Positions 18,444 to 26,400 of a stretch of 64,000 bases of DNA are shown in pieces. A program made the translations under genes and the position numbers. This stretch comes from Candidatus Gastranaerophilales bacterium (lineage in GTDB: Bacteria > Cyanobacteriota > Vampirovibrionia > Gastranaerophilales > Gastranaerophilaceae): the NCBI GenBank assembly GCA_944325525.1, contig CALVAK010000004.1:1-64000 (forward strand). Direction: 5' to 3'. The number at the start of each line of letters is the position of its first letter. Position 1 is the stretch's first letter. Below the pieces are notes generated by a model, which had not been told where the DNA came from, made no database searches, and saw only the letters and a program-made list of their open reading frames with translations.

Positions 18444-18793
18444 TATCCGTTACCCATATTTATTACTGTTCTCATTTCTGTTAGCAAACTTGTCATTCTC
18501 CTGGTTGCAACAGTATACATTATGGAGTTCTTCTGTATTTCAGACAATTCTGTTGCAGGATTTACTTTTTCATCCGAAGTTTCAACCGTCACAGGAGATG
18601 GCCCCATTACTGAGGCTAATTTCGTTTCTAACGGATTTGCAACTCCGCCGAGGTACTGAGAAAATGATATATCTTTTCTTTTATAATTCGGCGTATCCAT
18701 ATTTGCCAGATTTGATGAAAGAGCCTTATGTCTTTCTGCAATCAAATCTAATGCATGCAATGTTCTTCCGAGTGAATTATTTTCTATTATCAT
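18443..18793 (-). CDS. flgB: Flagellar proximal rod protein FlgB
   Basis: FlgB is the most proximal rod protein. The N-terminal region ALDLIAERHKALSSNLANMDTPNYKRKDI is the flagellar rod signature, and the C-terminal helix (SIMYTVATRRMTSLLTEMRTVI) packs against it in the rod. The middle is short, and 116 aa is slightly below the common 130 aa. GAAGGTGAG lies before the ATG. It is coupled to flgC. Confidence 0.92.
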   Translation of the reverse strand: MIIENNSLGRTLHALDLIAERHKALSSNLANMDTPNYKRKDISFSQYLGGVANPLETKLASVMGPSPVTVETSDEKVNPATELSEIQKNSIMYTVATRRMTSLLTEMRTVINMGNG

Positions 18794-18806
18794 TTACTCA
18801 CCTTCT

Positions 18807-19520
18807 TTATTGTGTTAGCTCAAATGCTTTTGAATACATATCATTTACCGTTTGCATTACTTTAAAGCTTGCCAGCATTGAAGCATTTAATCTAAGTATT
18901 GTATTAACTTCCGTTAACATATCAATATTGGTTACTTCAATACTACCTTGTTTAAAACGTGAATGATTTTTTAACAACACCGGTTCACCTGAATCAGCTG
19001 TTAAATAAAATTTATTATTATCTGATTTTTTTAATCCTTCCGGATTCTGAAAATTAACTAAAGGAATAGTCCCGAGCAATTCTCGTTTAGTACCGTCATT
19101 TGAGAATATTTCAACATCTCCGTTAGGCTGTATCTTTAAATTTTCATGGTTTACTGGAATTTGTATTCCGTCCCCTACTAAATACCCGTCATTAGTAATA
19201 AGATATCCGTCTTTATCAAGTTTAAATGAACCTTCTCTTGTATATGTAACATCGCCGTTTTTTGACGTAACAGGAATAAAACCCATACCGTCTATTGCAA
19301 TATCAAATTCCCTTGCTGTTCTTTGAATTGCACCTTGTGAAAAATCAGTTCTTTCAACTCCTGACAAATAACCGTATTCGTCTAGCATTTGTTCAAATCT
19401 GACACTTTTATATCCGTTTGTATTATAATTAGACACATTTGTTGATACGTAACCCATTTTTTCAAATTGAAGTTCCGCATTTACTATTCCTTTATTTATA
19501 ATACCCTGTATTGTTGTCAT
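18807..19520 (-). CDS. flgG: Flagellar distal rod protein FlgG
   Basis: This 237-aa protein shows the FlgG/FlgF layout. The N-terminal rod helix has VSTNVSNYNTNGYKSVRFEQML. A central D1-type beta domain has FDIAIDGMGFIPV, YTREGSFKLDKDGYL and QIPVNHENLKIQPNGDVEIF. The C-terminal helix has NIDMLTEVNTILRLNASM. The match to FlgG is better than to FlgF, although the domain is shorter than the usual 260 aa. AAAGG precedes the ATG. It is the second gene of the operon, after a related flgF-like gene. Confidence 0.85.
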   Translation of the reverse strand: MTTIQGIINKGIVNAELQFEKMGYVSTNVSNYNTNGYKSVRFEQMLDEYGYLSGVERTDFSQGAIQRTAREFDIAIDGMGFIPVTSKNGDVTYTREGSFKLDKDGYLITNDGYLVGDGIQIPVNHENLKIQPNGDVEIFSNDGTKRELLGTIPLVNFQNPEGLKKSDNNKFYLTADSGEPVLLKNHSRFKQGSIEVTNIDMLTEVNTILRLNASMLASFKVMQTVNDMYSKAFELTQ

Positions 19521-19531
19521 TTATTGCCTTT

Positions 19532-20224
19532 CTAACTTCCTAAAGAAGAAATTACTCTTTGGAGATTTGAATTTTGAATACTAAAGAGCTGTTTATTAGC
19601 TTCAAAAGTTTTAGGATATGGTATTGCCTGCAAAAATTCCGACTGAAGACTTACGTTAGAATACTCATTATATCCCTGCCTTACATTCGGAGAAAGAACA
19701 GCTGCACCATCTTGAGTAACAACTGAAAGAGTTCCTGCTGTTTCAAATTTTCTTGTTTTTGAATTTAAAACTCTTACAACTCCATTTAAATCGATAGAAA
19801 TATCTTGCAATTTTTCCGGAATTACCGGCAATACCAAAGGTGTACCCATATTAGTTAAAACCTTATTTCCGTCAAGAGATAGAATTTCTCCATTTTTTGT
19901 CATTTTAAATCTTCCGTCTCTTGTAAGTTTTATTCCGTCTTTTGTAAGTATTTGAAAATAGCCTTTTTCAGCGAGTGCCACATCAAGCGGATTTTCTGTC
20001 AGCCCCAACCTTCCTACAGTGTCATCAACAGTTGTAGATATAGCATCTTCACCAAGATACTCGGCAAAAGAAGATACAACGGGTATTTTTCTCTGGTAAC
20101 CAATTTTATCAAAACCTATTACATTTTCATTGGTAATAGACATGAGAACCTGCTGCATTCTCATTGCACGAATGTTATGTAATATTCCTTTTTCGTTATA
20201 ATTTATTCCGCCGACAACTGTCAT
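19532..20224 (-). CDS. flgF: FlgF-like flagellar rod protein
   Basis: This is the first gene of the flagellar operon. The N-terminal helix (LMSITNENVIGFDKIGYQRKIP) is a variant of the rod signature, and the middle has LDVALAEKGYFQI and LTRDGRFKMTKNGEIL, as in FlgF/FlgG. The C-terminal segment FLQAIPYPKTFEANKQLFSIQ is less typical. I call it FlgF-like from its order relative to flgG and from being the more divergent of the two. A hook-basal-body protein of another name (FlgE-like) is possible but the length is too short. AAGGGAAA lies 8 bases before the ATG, and the palindrome at 20249-20268 lies just upstream. Confidence 0.75.
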   Translation of the reverse strand: MTVVGGINYNEKGILHNIRAMRMQQVLMSITNENVIGFDKIGYQRKIPVVSSFAEYLGEDAISTTVDDTVGRLGLTENPLDVALAEKGYFQILTKDGIKLTRDGRFKMTKNGEILSLDGNKVLTNMGTPLVLPVIPEKLQDISIDLNGVVRVLNSKTRKFETAGTLSVVTQDGAAVLSPNVRQGYNEYSNVSLQSEFLQAIPYPKTFEANKQLFSIQNSNLQRVISSLGS

Positions 20225-20248
20225 ACAACTTTCCCTTTTATTTCTATG

Positions 20249-20268
20249 TTTAATGATATATCATTAAA
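20249..20268. promoter_or_regulatory. Perfect 20-bp palindrome, candidate operator of the flagellar operon
   Basis: TTTAATGATATATCATTAAA is identical to its reverse complement. It is centred about 35 bases upstream of the first flagellar start codon, in the divergent gap with spoIID. A TTGACT on the minus strand begins right next to it, so a bound regulator would cover the promoter spacer. No regulator gene is adjacent. Confidence 0.5.
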
Positions 20269-20363
20269 AGTCAAAAGAGGTCGTTTTTATGATTGAAAAA
20301 AACTGATTTATTCATGTTTTTCTACTCCGTTCAGAGGAAAAATTTTTCTTGATATTTTTTGTA

Positions 20364-20372
20364 TGGTATGAT
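20364..20372 (+). promoter_or_regulatory. Candidate extended -10 for spoIID
   Basis: TGG-TATGAT (hexamer 20367-20372) is an extended -10 element about 33 bases before the ATG of the SpoIID-like gene. No strong -35 is visible at 17 bases, which is common for extended -10 promoters. Confidence 0.35.
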
Positions 20373-20404
20373 GTTGTAAGTTAGAATATACAATGGTTTA
20401 GGGT

Positions 20405-21274
20405 ATGAGTGCCAAAAAAATAATACTTTTTATTATTTTAATGTTTATATTTTGTCCAAAATCATACGCAATAAAAATAGGACTTCAAACAAATGTGAAA
20501 GAAGTTAAAATTGCTTCTTCTGTTTCTGCTGAAATATATGACTCAATACGAAATAAAATATTGTATGAAATAAAACCGATGAAAGTATATGAATTTAAAC
20601 CGAAAGGAAATGAACTTGCGGTTGTTATTAATAAAAAACCTGTAGGGCTCGGTACAAATCAGATAACTATTATAACAAAACAGCCGGGATTTTTGTGTTC
20701 CAAAAGAGCCTGGTACAGAGGAAATTTTGTAATTAACAACTGGGGAAAATCACTCACCTTAATTAATGATGTTTACCTTGAAGATTATTTAAAGGGGGTT
20801 GTTCCTTCTGAAATGCCGTCAAGATGGAATAGTGAAGCCTTGAAAGCTCAGGCTATAGCAGCAAGAAGTTATGCTGTGGCAACAAAAACAGCAGGTAAAC
20901 ACGCATCAAAAGGATATGATTTAGTTGATACTACGTCAGATCAAGCATACGGCGGGGCAAGTGCTGAAAAAGAAAGTACAACCAAAGCCGTAAATGATAC
21001 AACTGGAATTGTTCTTGTTCAAAACAGTAAAGTAATACCTGCTTATTATCATGCAAGCTCCGGAGGTAAAACAAAAGTCTGGGAATCTGGAAGTTCTTTC
21101 CTTCAATCAGTTCCGTCATTTGATGAAGGAACTAAAAAAAACGGACACGGAGTCGGAATGAGCCAGCACGGTGCTAACAATCTTGCTAAACAAGGATATA
21201 ACGCTTTTCAAATTTTGAACTATTTTTATAAAGACTTTAAATTTGCAAAACTTAGTGAAAATTGGGATTTATAA
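20405..21274 (+). CDS. SpoIID/LytB-domain cell-wall protein
   Basis: A signal peptide (about 1-22, ending KSYA) is followed by a SpoIID domain. Its hallmarks are LEDYLKGVVPSEMPSRWNSEALKAQ, then AIAARSYAV, ending with GHGVGMSQHGANNLAKQG. SpoIID of sporulating Firmicutes is a lytic transglycosylase acting on denuded glycan. Homologues in non-sporulating bacteria, including Cyanobacteria, are wall-remodelling proteins of less certain role. ALKAQ carries the position equivalent to the catalytic Glu (W-x-x-E-A-L-K-A-Q). At 289 aa it is a compact single-domain form. It is divergent from the flagellar operon. Confidence 0.88.
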   Translation: MSAKKIILFIILMFIFCPKSYAIKIGLQTNVKEVKIASSVSAEIYDSIRNKILYEIKPMKVYEFKPKGNELAVVINKKPVGLGTNQITIITKQPGFLCSKRAWYRGNFVINNWGKSLTLINDVYLEDYLKGVVPSEMPSRWNSEALKAQAIAARSYAVATKTAGKHASKGYDLVDTTSDQAYGGASAEKESTTKAVNDTTGIVLVQNSKVIPAYYHASSGGKTKVWESGSSFLQSVPSFDEGTKKNGHGVGMSQHGANNLAKQGYNAFQILNYFYKDFKFAKLSENWDL

Positions 21275-21276
21275 AA

Positions 21277-21603
21277 TTAAGTATTTTTTAAATTTTCAGG
21301 AATATATTTTTTCCAGTCTTTGTCTAATTTTTCTATAAACTTGTGTGCATCAAGAACATCATCATAAGATATAGGTTCCGGACAGTCTTTTATAACTAAT
21401 TCATCATCAGAATTTTTTAAAGATAAATTTTCAATACCGAGAAAAGCCACACCGAAATTTTTACCACACTCAGAACAAATAATATTTAATACCAATAAAT
21501 CTTTTTCCTGTCTTTTTATTATTATTGCATCTTCATCAAAATCATGCCTGCATACATTACAGCATAATCCTGAAAATAACTTTACTAACTTTGCTTTGTT
21601 CAT
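21277..21603 (-). CDS. Small zinc-ribbon-like protein
   Basis: The 108-aa protein is not assigned to a family. Two CxxC pairs (C15/C18 and C43/C46) are separated by 24 residues of beta-like sequence, a layout that fits a zinc ribbon; an extra Cys lies at 14. The C-terminal half is acidic and ends in a short helix with DKDWKKYIPE. There is no signal peptide or membrane segment. AGAGG precedes the ATG, and a TATAAT (minus strand, 21615-21620) lies close upstream. Its stop is 2 bases from the convergent spoIID stop. Confidence 0.6.
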   Translation of the reverse strand: MNKAKLVKLFSGLCCNVCRHDFDEDAIIIKRQEKDLLVLNIICSECGKNFGVAFLGIENLSLKNSDDELVIKDCPEPISYDDVLDAHKFIEKLDKDWKKYIPENLKNT

Positions 21604-21690
21604 ATTACCTCTATATTATAATCAATGTTTAGAAAATAGTAAAAATGGGTACTGTATTTGTGTGGGTATTATAAAAAAGGAATCTGTGTT

Positions 21691-21786
21691 ATGGATGGTC
21701 TCTACTTACTGCTTTTCGGTGCTCTAATGTACTTCTTACTGATTGCTCTGCCTTCTATGCTTGAAAATCGAGGTAATGCACATTAG
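21691..21786 (+). CDS. Predicted 31-aa single-span membrane peptide
   Basis: An ATG with AAGGAA about 10 bases upstream opens a 31-codon frame beginning MDGLYLLLFGALMYFLL and ending LENRGNAH. Residues about 4-23 form one hydrophobic helix, followed by a short charged tail. A strong 12-bp hairpin terminator starts 17 bases after the stop, and the genes on both sides read in the opposite direction or converge, so this is a free-standing unit. Small subunits of membrane complexes and type I toxins look like this; I cannot assign it to either. Confidence 0.5.
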   Translation: MDGLYLLLFGALMYFLLIALPSMLENRGNAH

Positions 21787-21803
21787 AAATAAACCTGAAT
21801 TGA

Positions 21804-21840
21804 ACAAAAACACGGTTATAAGAGCCGTGTTTTTGTTTTA
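21804..21840 (+). terminator. Rho-independent terminator, bidirectional
   Basis: A perfect 12-bp stem (21804-21815 with 21825-21836) has CACGG at its closed end and a 9-base loop. It is flanked by A and T runs, so it can work on both strands. It serves the 31-aa peptide gene and probably also cysS, whose stop is 63 bases away on the other strand. Confidence 0.85.
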
Positions 21841-21898
21841 GATACCTCCAAAAACTCTTACCCGTTTTTTTAGACAGAAAGTTTTCTATTTTGTTCCT

Positions 21899-23338
21899 TT
21901 ATTTTTCCTCCCAGTATGTTGCTTCTTTTGTATCCTTTAAAACAATATTGACACTGTCAAAAAGATTCCTTACTTTATCAGCAACCGGCCAATTTTTTTC
22001 TTTTCTTGCTATATTACGGTATTCTATGATTTTTTTCATTAAAGAAGAACCTGAAAGTTTTTTATCTTCATCACTCAAAAAGTCCATTTCTAAAACTATT
22101 TTATTTAGTCTTTGCTGAAGTTCTTCTTCCGACAACTGCTCTTTTTCTATATTAAATCCCATAACAGTAGTTATATTTAATAGTACAGCAGTATATTTTT
22201 CAGCTTTTTCTTTATCTTTTTCAGTAATTGCCTTATTAAGCTTAGTTGTAACATCAAACATTACAGCAAGAGCCTTTGAAGTATTTAAATCATTATCCAT
22301 TGACTCTTTAAACTGATTTATCTCTTCACACTCTTTTATTTCCGGAAGATTTTTCCCTTCTAAATATTTTAATGCACTATTTACTGATGTCTGCACTCTC
22401 TTCCAGCCGGCTTTTGCACTTTCAAGTGCAGTATCAGAAAATTCAACAGGCATTCTGTAATGATTTGTAAGTATAAAGAATCTAATTGTATTTGCATCAT
22501 AATTTTCAAGTAAATTATTTATTGTTACAAAATTTTTTAAAGATTTTGACATTTTTTCTTTATTTATAGTAACAAACCCGTTATGTAACCAGTAATTTAC
22601 AAATTTACAGCCATTTGCACATTCTGATTGTGCTATTTCATTTTCGTGATGAGGGAAAATCAAATCAGCACCTCCGGCGTGTATATCAATTTGTTTTGCC
22701 AGATGTTTTCTGGCCATAGCACTACATTCTATATGCCAGCCGGGCCTTCCTTTACCCCACGGGCTAGGATAACCTGTTTCCTCATCTCTTTTCCATAATG
22801 CAAAATCAAGTAAATCTTCTTTCTTATCCGATGTTTCAACCCTGGCTCCAGCAACTAAATCATCTATCGATTGTTTGCTCAGCTTGCCGTAATCTTTATA
22901 TTTCTTTACTCTAAAATACACATCACCGTCAATTTCATAAGCATATCCGTTATTTATCAAATCCTTAATTATTGAAATCATTTCCCCTAGAGTTTTTGTG
23001 GCAAACGGCTCAATATCCGGTTTTAATACATTTAATTTTTTCATAGCATCTGAGAAGATTTCGTAATATCTTCTTGATATTACTTCTGCTGTAGTATTTT
23101 CTTCTTTTGCTTTTTTTAAAATTTTGTCATCTACATCCGTAATATTACGGCAATATGTAACATCATAGCCAGAAAATTTCAAATATCTGTACAGCGTATC
23201 CCACGTAATATAACAGCGTGCATGCCCAAGATGCGGATAGTCATATACTGTAGGTCCGCACACGTACATTTTTACTTTATTTTCTTCTATCGGCTTGAAT
23301 TCTTCAATTTCATTTGAATATGTATTATACAGTTTCAT
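21899..23338 (-). CDS. cysS: Cysteinyl-tRNA synthetase
   Basis: CysRS charges tRNA-Cys with cysteine in the cytoplasm. The class I HIGH motif is PHLGH (35-39) and the second signature is KMSKS (262-266). The catalytic zinc site has CGPTVYDY with C27, GWHIECSAMA and HHENEIAQSE. The C-terminal anticodon-binding region contains the DALR-type segment. Length (479 aa) is normal. The Shine-Dalgarno AAGGA and the ATG lie inside one arm of a long perfect inverted repeat, which may control translation. It follows the GH13-like gene on the same strand with an 82-base gap. Confidence 0.96.
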   Translation of the reverse strand: MKLYNTYSNEIEEFKPIEENKVKMYVCGPTVYDYPHLGHARCYITWDTLYRYLKFSGYDVTYCRNITDVDDKILKKAKEENTTAEVISRRYYEIFSDAMKKLNVLKPDIEPFATKTLGEMISIIKDLINNGYAYEIDGDVYFRVKKYKDYGKLSKQSIDDLVAGARVETSDKKEDLLDFALWKRDEETGYPSPWGKGRPGWHIECSAMARKHLAKQIDIHAGGADLIFPHHENEIAQSECANGCKFVNYWLHNGFVTINKEKMSKSLKNFVTINNLLENYDANTIRFFILTNHYRMPVEFSDTALESAKAGWKRVQTSVNSALKYLEGKNLPEIKECEEINQFKESMDNDLNTSKALAVMFDVTTKLNKAITEKDKEKAEKYTAVLLNITTVMGFNIEKEQLSEEELQQRLNKIVLEMDFLSDEDKKLSGSSLMKKIIEYRNIARKEKNWPVADKVRNLFDSVNIVLKDTKEATYWEEK

Positions 23339-23420
23339 ATTAAAAATCCTTTTTTATAATATTACTACAAATTAATTTCATTCAACATAATTTGTAAATA
23401 AAAAAGGATTTTTAATATGA
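23335..23420 (-). promoter_or_regulatory. Long perfect hairpin sequestering the cysS ribosome-binding site
   Basis: Arms 23335-23357 and 23398-23420 are perfect 23-bp inverted repeats. A second 9-bp stem (23366-23374 with 23388-23396) stacks inside, leaving a 13-base loop and an 8-base bulge. Read as minus-strand RNA, the structure begins one base after the stop codon of the 1312-aa gene. It then buries the cysS Shine-Dalgarno (complement of 23347-23351) and ATG (23336-23338). It lacks the GC-rich stem and U tract of an intrinsic terminator. Confidence 0.65.
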
Positions 23421-26400
23421 TTATCTAACTTTATAAAGAATTAATGTATTCAAATCTTCAGGCTTTATAGTAACAGGTATTTCTCTGCCTTGAGCATCTC
23501 TTCTTCTGAGATAATAGTAATCCTGTCCGTTAATTTTTGTAGTGGCTATTTCGTATGTGGAAGTATCACCGGCTCTTTCATTTTTAAATTTAGTACCGGG
23601 CTGCATACCATGTTTTAATCCCTGTTTTGCATTAGCTTTTGCACTACATAAAATAATTTTTGAACTTTTTATTTCTTTATCGTCCGGTTTAATTGCTGCA
23701 ACAGATTTATTTGTTTCTTTTCTGTCCATTTTTTTATAATACGGACTATCAGCACCTGATAAATCATGAAGAGTCAGGACAACAGAGCCTTTATCATTGT
23801 ATCTTAATATTGATTGTATTTTCTCGTTAAAATTACCGGAATTAACATCATCTAATGGTAATACTATTGTAGCACCGTCGTTTAAAGCACTGAGCTCAGG
23901 TTTGTTTCTTAATTCTGCAATTTTGTTCATATTTTCATAAAAATCTTTAACAAATGCATAATTATCATCTTTCAACCATTCCCAGTGAATGACATTTCTG
24001 TTTTGCTGATGGTAATTTTTAGCTTTTGTTTCAGCACCTGACGCCCCGACTCTATCACCTGCAAAATCAGTTGGACTGCCGGGAAGTGCAATCAATAATT
24101 TATACATTGAATAAAATCTGTCAAAAGCCGGAGTTAAAATACTTTCAAGAACCTTAGCTTCTATCTTTTCCCTGTTAGGAATCGATATTCCGTTATATTC
24201 AACTTCATCAAACACACTCTTTATGGCTATCTCAAAAGGTCTTGTACCGAATGCTGCTGCATCAAATTCCCTACCTTTAAATTGTCCTGAGGCAAGTTCA
24301 CTTACTGCTTTTTTAACTTCTTCATTTAATTTTTTATCTTTTATAACGCTGTCAAAAGCTATATTCAGTCTTGACCCCATCGCAACTGCCATCGGACTTA
24401 TTTTGTCAAAATCTATTGAAGAAATATTTTCTCTTAAACACTTTGCAGCTTCCTTTTTATGTTCGTCTTTTTCAAAATCAGAATTATATAAAGACATATC
24501 AAGAGCAAGGAAATGAAGTGCACGTGGTTTATCATGGTTACCAAAGAATGTATATGAATTTATAACACCATCTTCAGGGCTCTGGAATAAAAATCCAGGG
24601 TTTGTTCCTAACCAGCCTTCATCAAGTTTTTCTCTGAGCTGGAAGTTTTTGCCTTCTCCTGACATCCAGCTTTTATTTCCATCTTCAAAACCATAGTTTG
24701 CAAAAAGTTCTGGAAGCAGCGAGAAGAAATAATTATAATTTGCGACTGCTATTATTCCTGTCTCTTCTAAAAACTTTCTTTCCGCATCAGCATCACTTGT
24801 ATATACATTTTTAGATTCATTTCTAAACAAATCACTCAAATCAGTAATTTCAGCAGTTGTATATGCGTGAGGATTTTCTGCAACAACTGCTTCATTATAA
24901 TGTTTCCAAAAATCTATAACCTGATTCCAGGCTTTTGTCATTTTATCTGAATCCGAACGAACGGAATCTATTGCTGCAATATCTTTTGCAGCATCAATTC
25001 TCCAACCGAGTCCTGCTTCTGTTCTATCTACTATCATTTCTGAAATTTTAAAACTATTAAGTGAACGTTTAGCAAACCTTTTATTTATTTTTTCTTTTAA
25101 AGAATTGATTTCTTCCTGTGATATATTATCTATTCCGTTTCTTAATGTATCAACTACAATTTGTGCTTCTTCCTCTAAAGTTTTCCCTTTATAAGGAATT
25201 CCAAGCGATTGAATTGTTATCTCATTTTCATCTACATTAGAAAAATCGAACTCTCCTTCTTCAGATATTCTAATATCAGCATCAGAATCCAGAGCTTTAA
25301 CAAATAAATATTTTACAATGTCCGGGGCTATTTCGGATATTACATATTTACCGTAATCTGATATTTCTTCCTCTTTAGGAACAACATCATTAACTAAAGC
25401 AGCTATAAAAGGAACAACCTGTTCTTCGTATAAATTATCAACCTGTTCATAAACATCAGCATATTCTTCAGGAAGATTAGGATTTCCTGCTTTTGTTATA
25501 TCATATCTTGAAACACCTAATTCTTCTTCTATATTAGCCTTTTTAGCTATATAAGGAGAAGTAAGTACTCCTAAAAGATTTGTTGCAACAGGAAGCGTTT
25601 CTAACGGACAATCCATAGCTTTTTTTAAGATATAATTCTGTACAGAATATGAATTTCCGTATTCTTCTGGATTTATTTCAGATCGCATATCTGCATCATC
25701 AAGTCTTCTTAAATGGTAATTATTTTCAAGTACATTGCTTATAACTGTTAAATCAACATTTTCTAAAACAGAATCAGGCAATAGCCCCTCATCAACATTT
25801 CTTTTTATTGTATTTAAATATTCTTCAGGTGTGTTTTCGCTTCCGTCAAACAATTTTGATACATAAGCTAAAAGTACATCAGAAGTTAATTTTGTCCAAT
25901 ATCTGCCTGAATTAAGAGCATAATCTCTTACTGCAAGAGCTCCTCTGTCAAAATCTTCAATTGCTTTTTCTCTTTCATATTTAGGCAATTTTATAAATCT
26001 TACATCGTCTTTATCTGACCTGTAAAAATTCAATTTAGCTATATCAACATTACCATCCCATACTTCGAGTCCTGCAGCTGCACTTTTATAATCAACCTTA
26101 AAATTAGAAAAGTCAGCCATTCTTCTTATATCGTCAATATTACTTAAATCAAGTTCTCCTTTTTGAGATACTATTTTTTTAACATTTCTTGTTAATTCAT
26201 CAGGATTTACTTCAATTGGAAAAGGATAAACCGCATCGTCGTGATGAGTTATATCATATATGTTATCCGTATTCCTATTATCATACGTTGTTAATTTCTC
26301 AGGAGAATCGGATTTCTTTTGCTCTTCGCTTGCAAGTCTTTCATCATAAAACTGAATATATGTAGGTTTTAAATAATTATAATTGTTATTATTCTTTACC

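Noticed and set aside
20405..21274. SpoIID and GerMN as evidence of sporulation
   Set aside because: Both families occur widely in non-sporulating bacteria, and no other sporulation gene is present, while KDO genes point to an LPS-type envelope.
23335..23420. The cysS hairpin as a rho-independent terminator or a transposon terminal repeat
   Set aside because: The stem is AT-rich with no U tract. The 40-base interior has no element gene, and no target duplication was seen outside the arms.
24223..24565. Plus-strand open frames inside the GH13-like gene
   Set aside because: They overlap a clearly coding minus-strand frame with conserved motifs and have no start signals.
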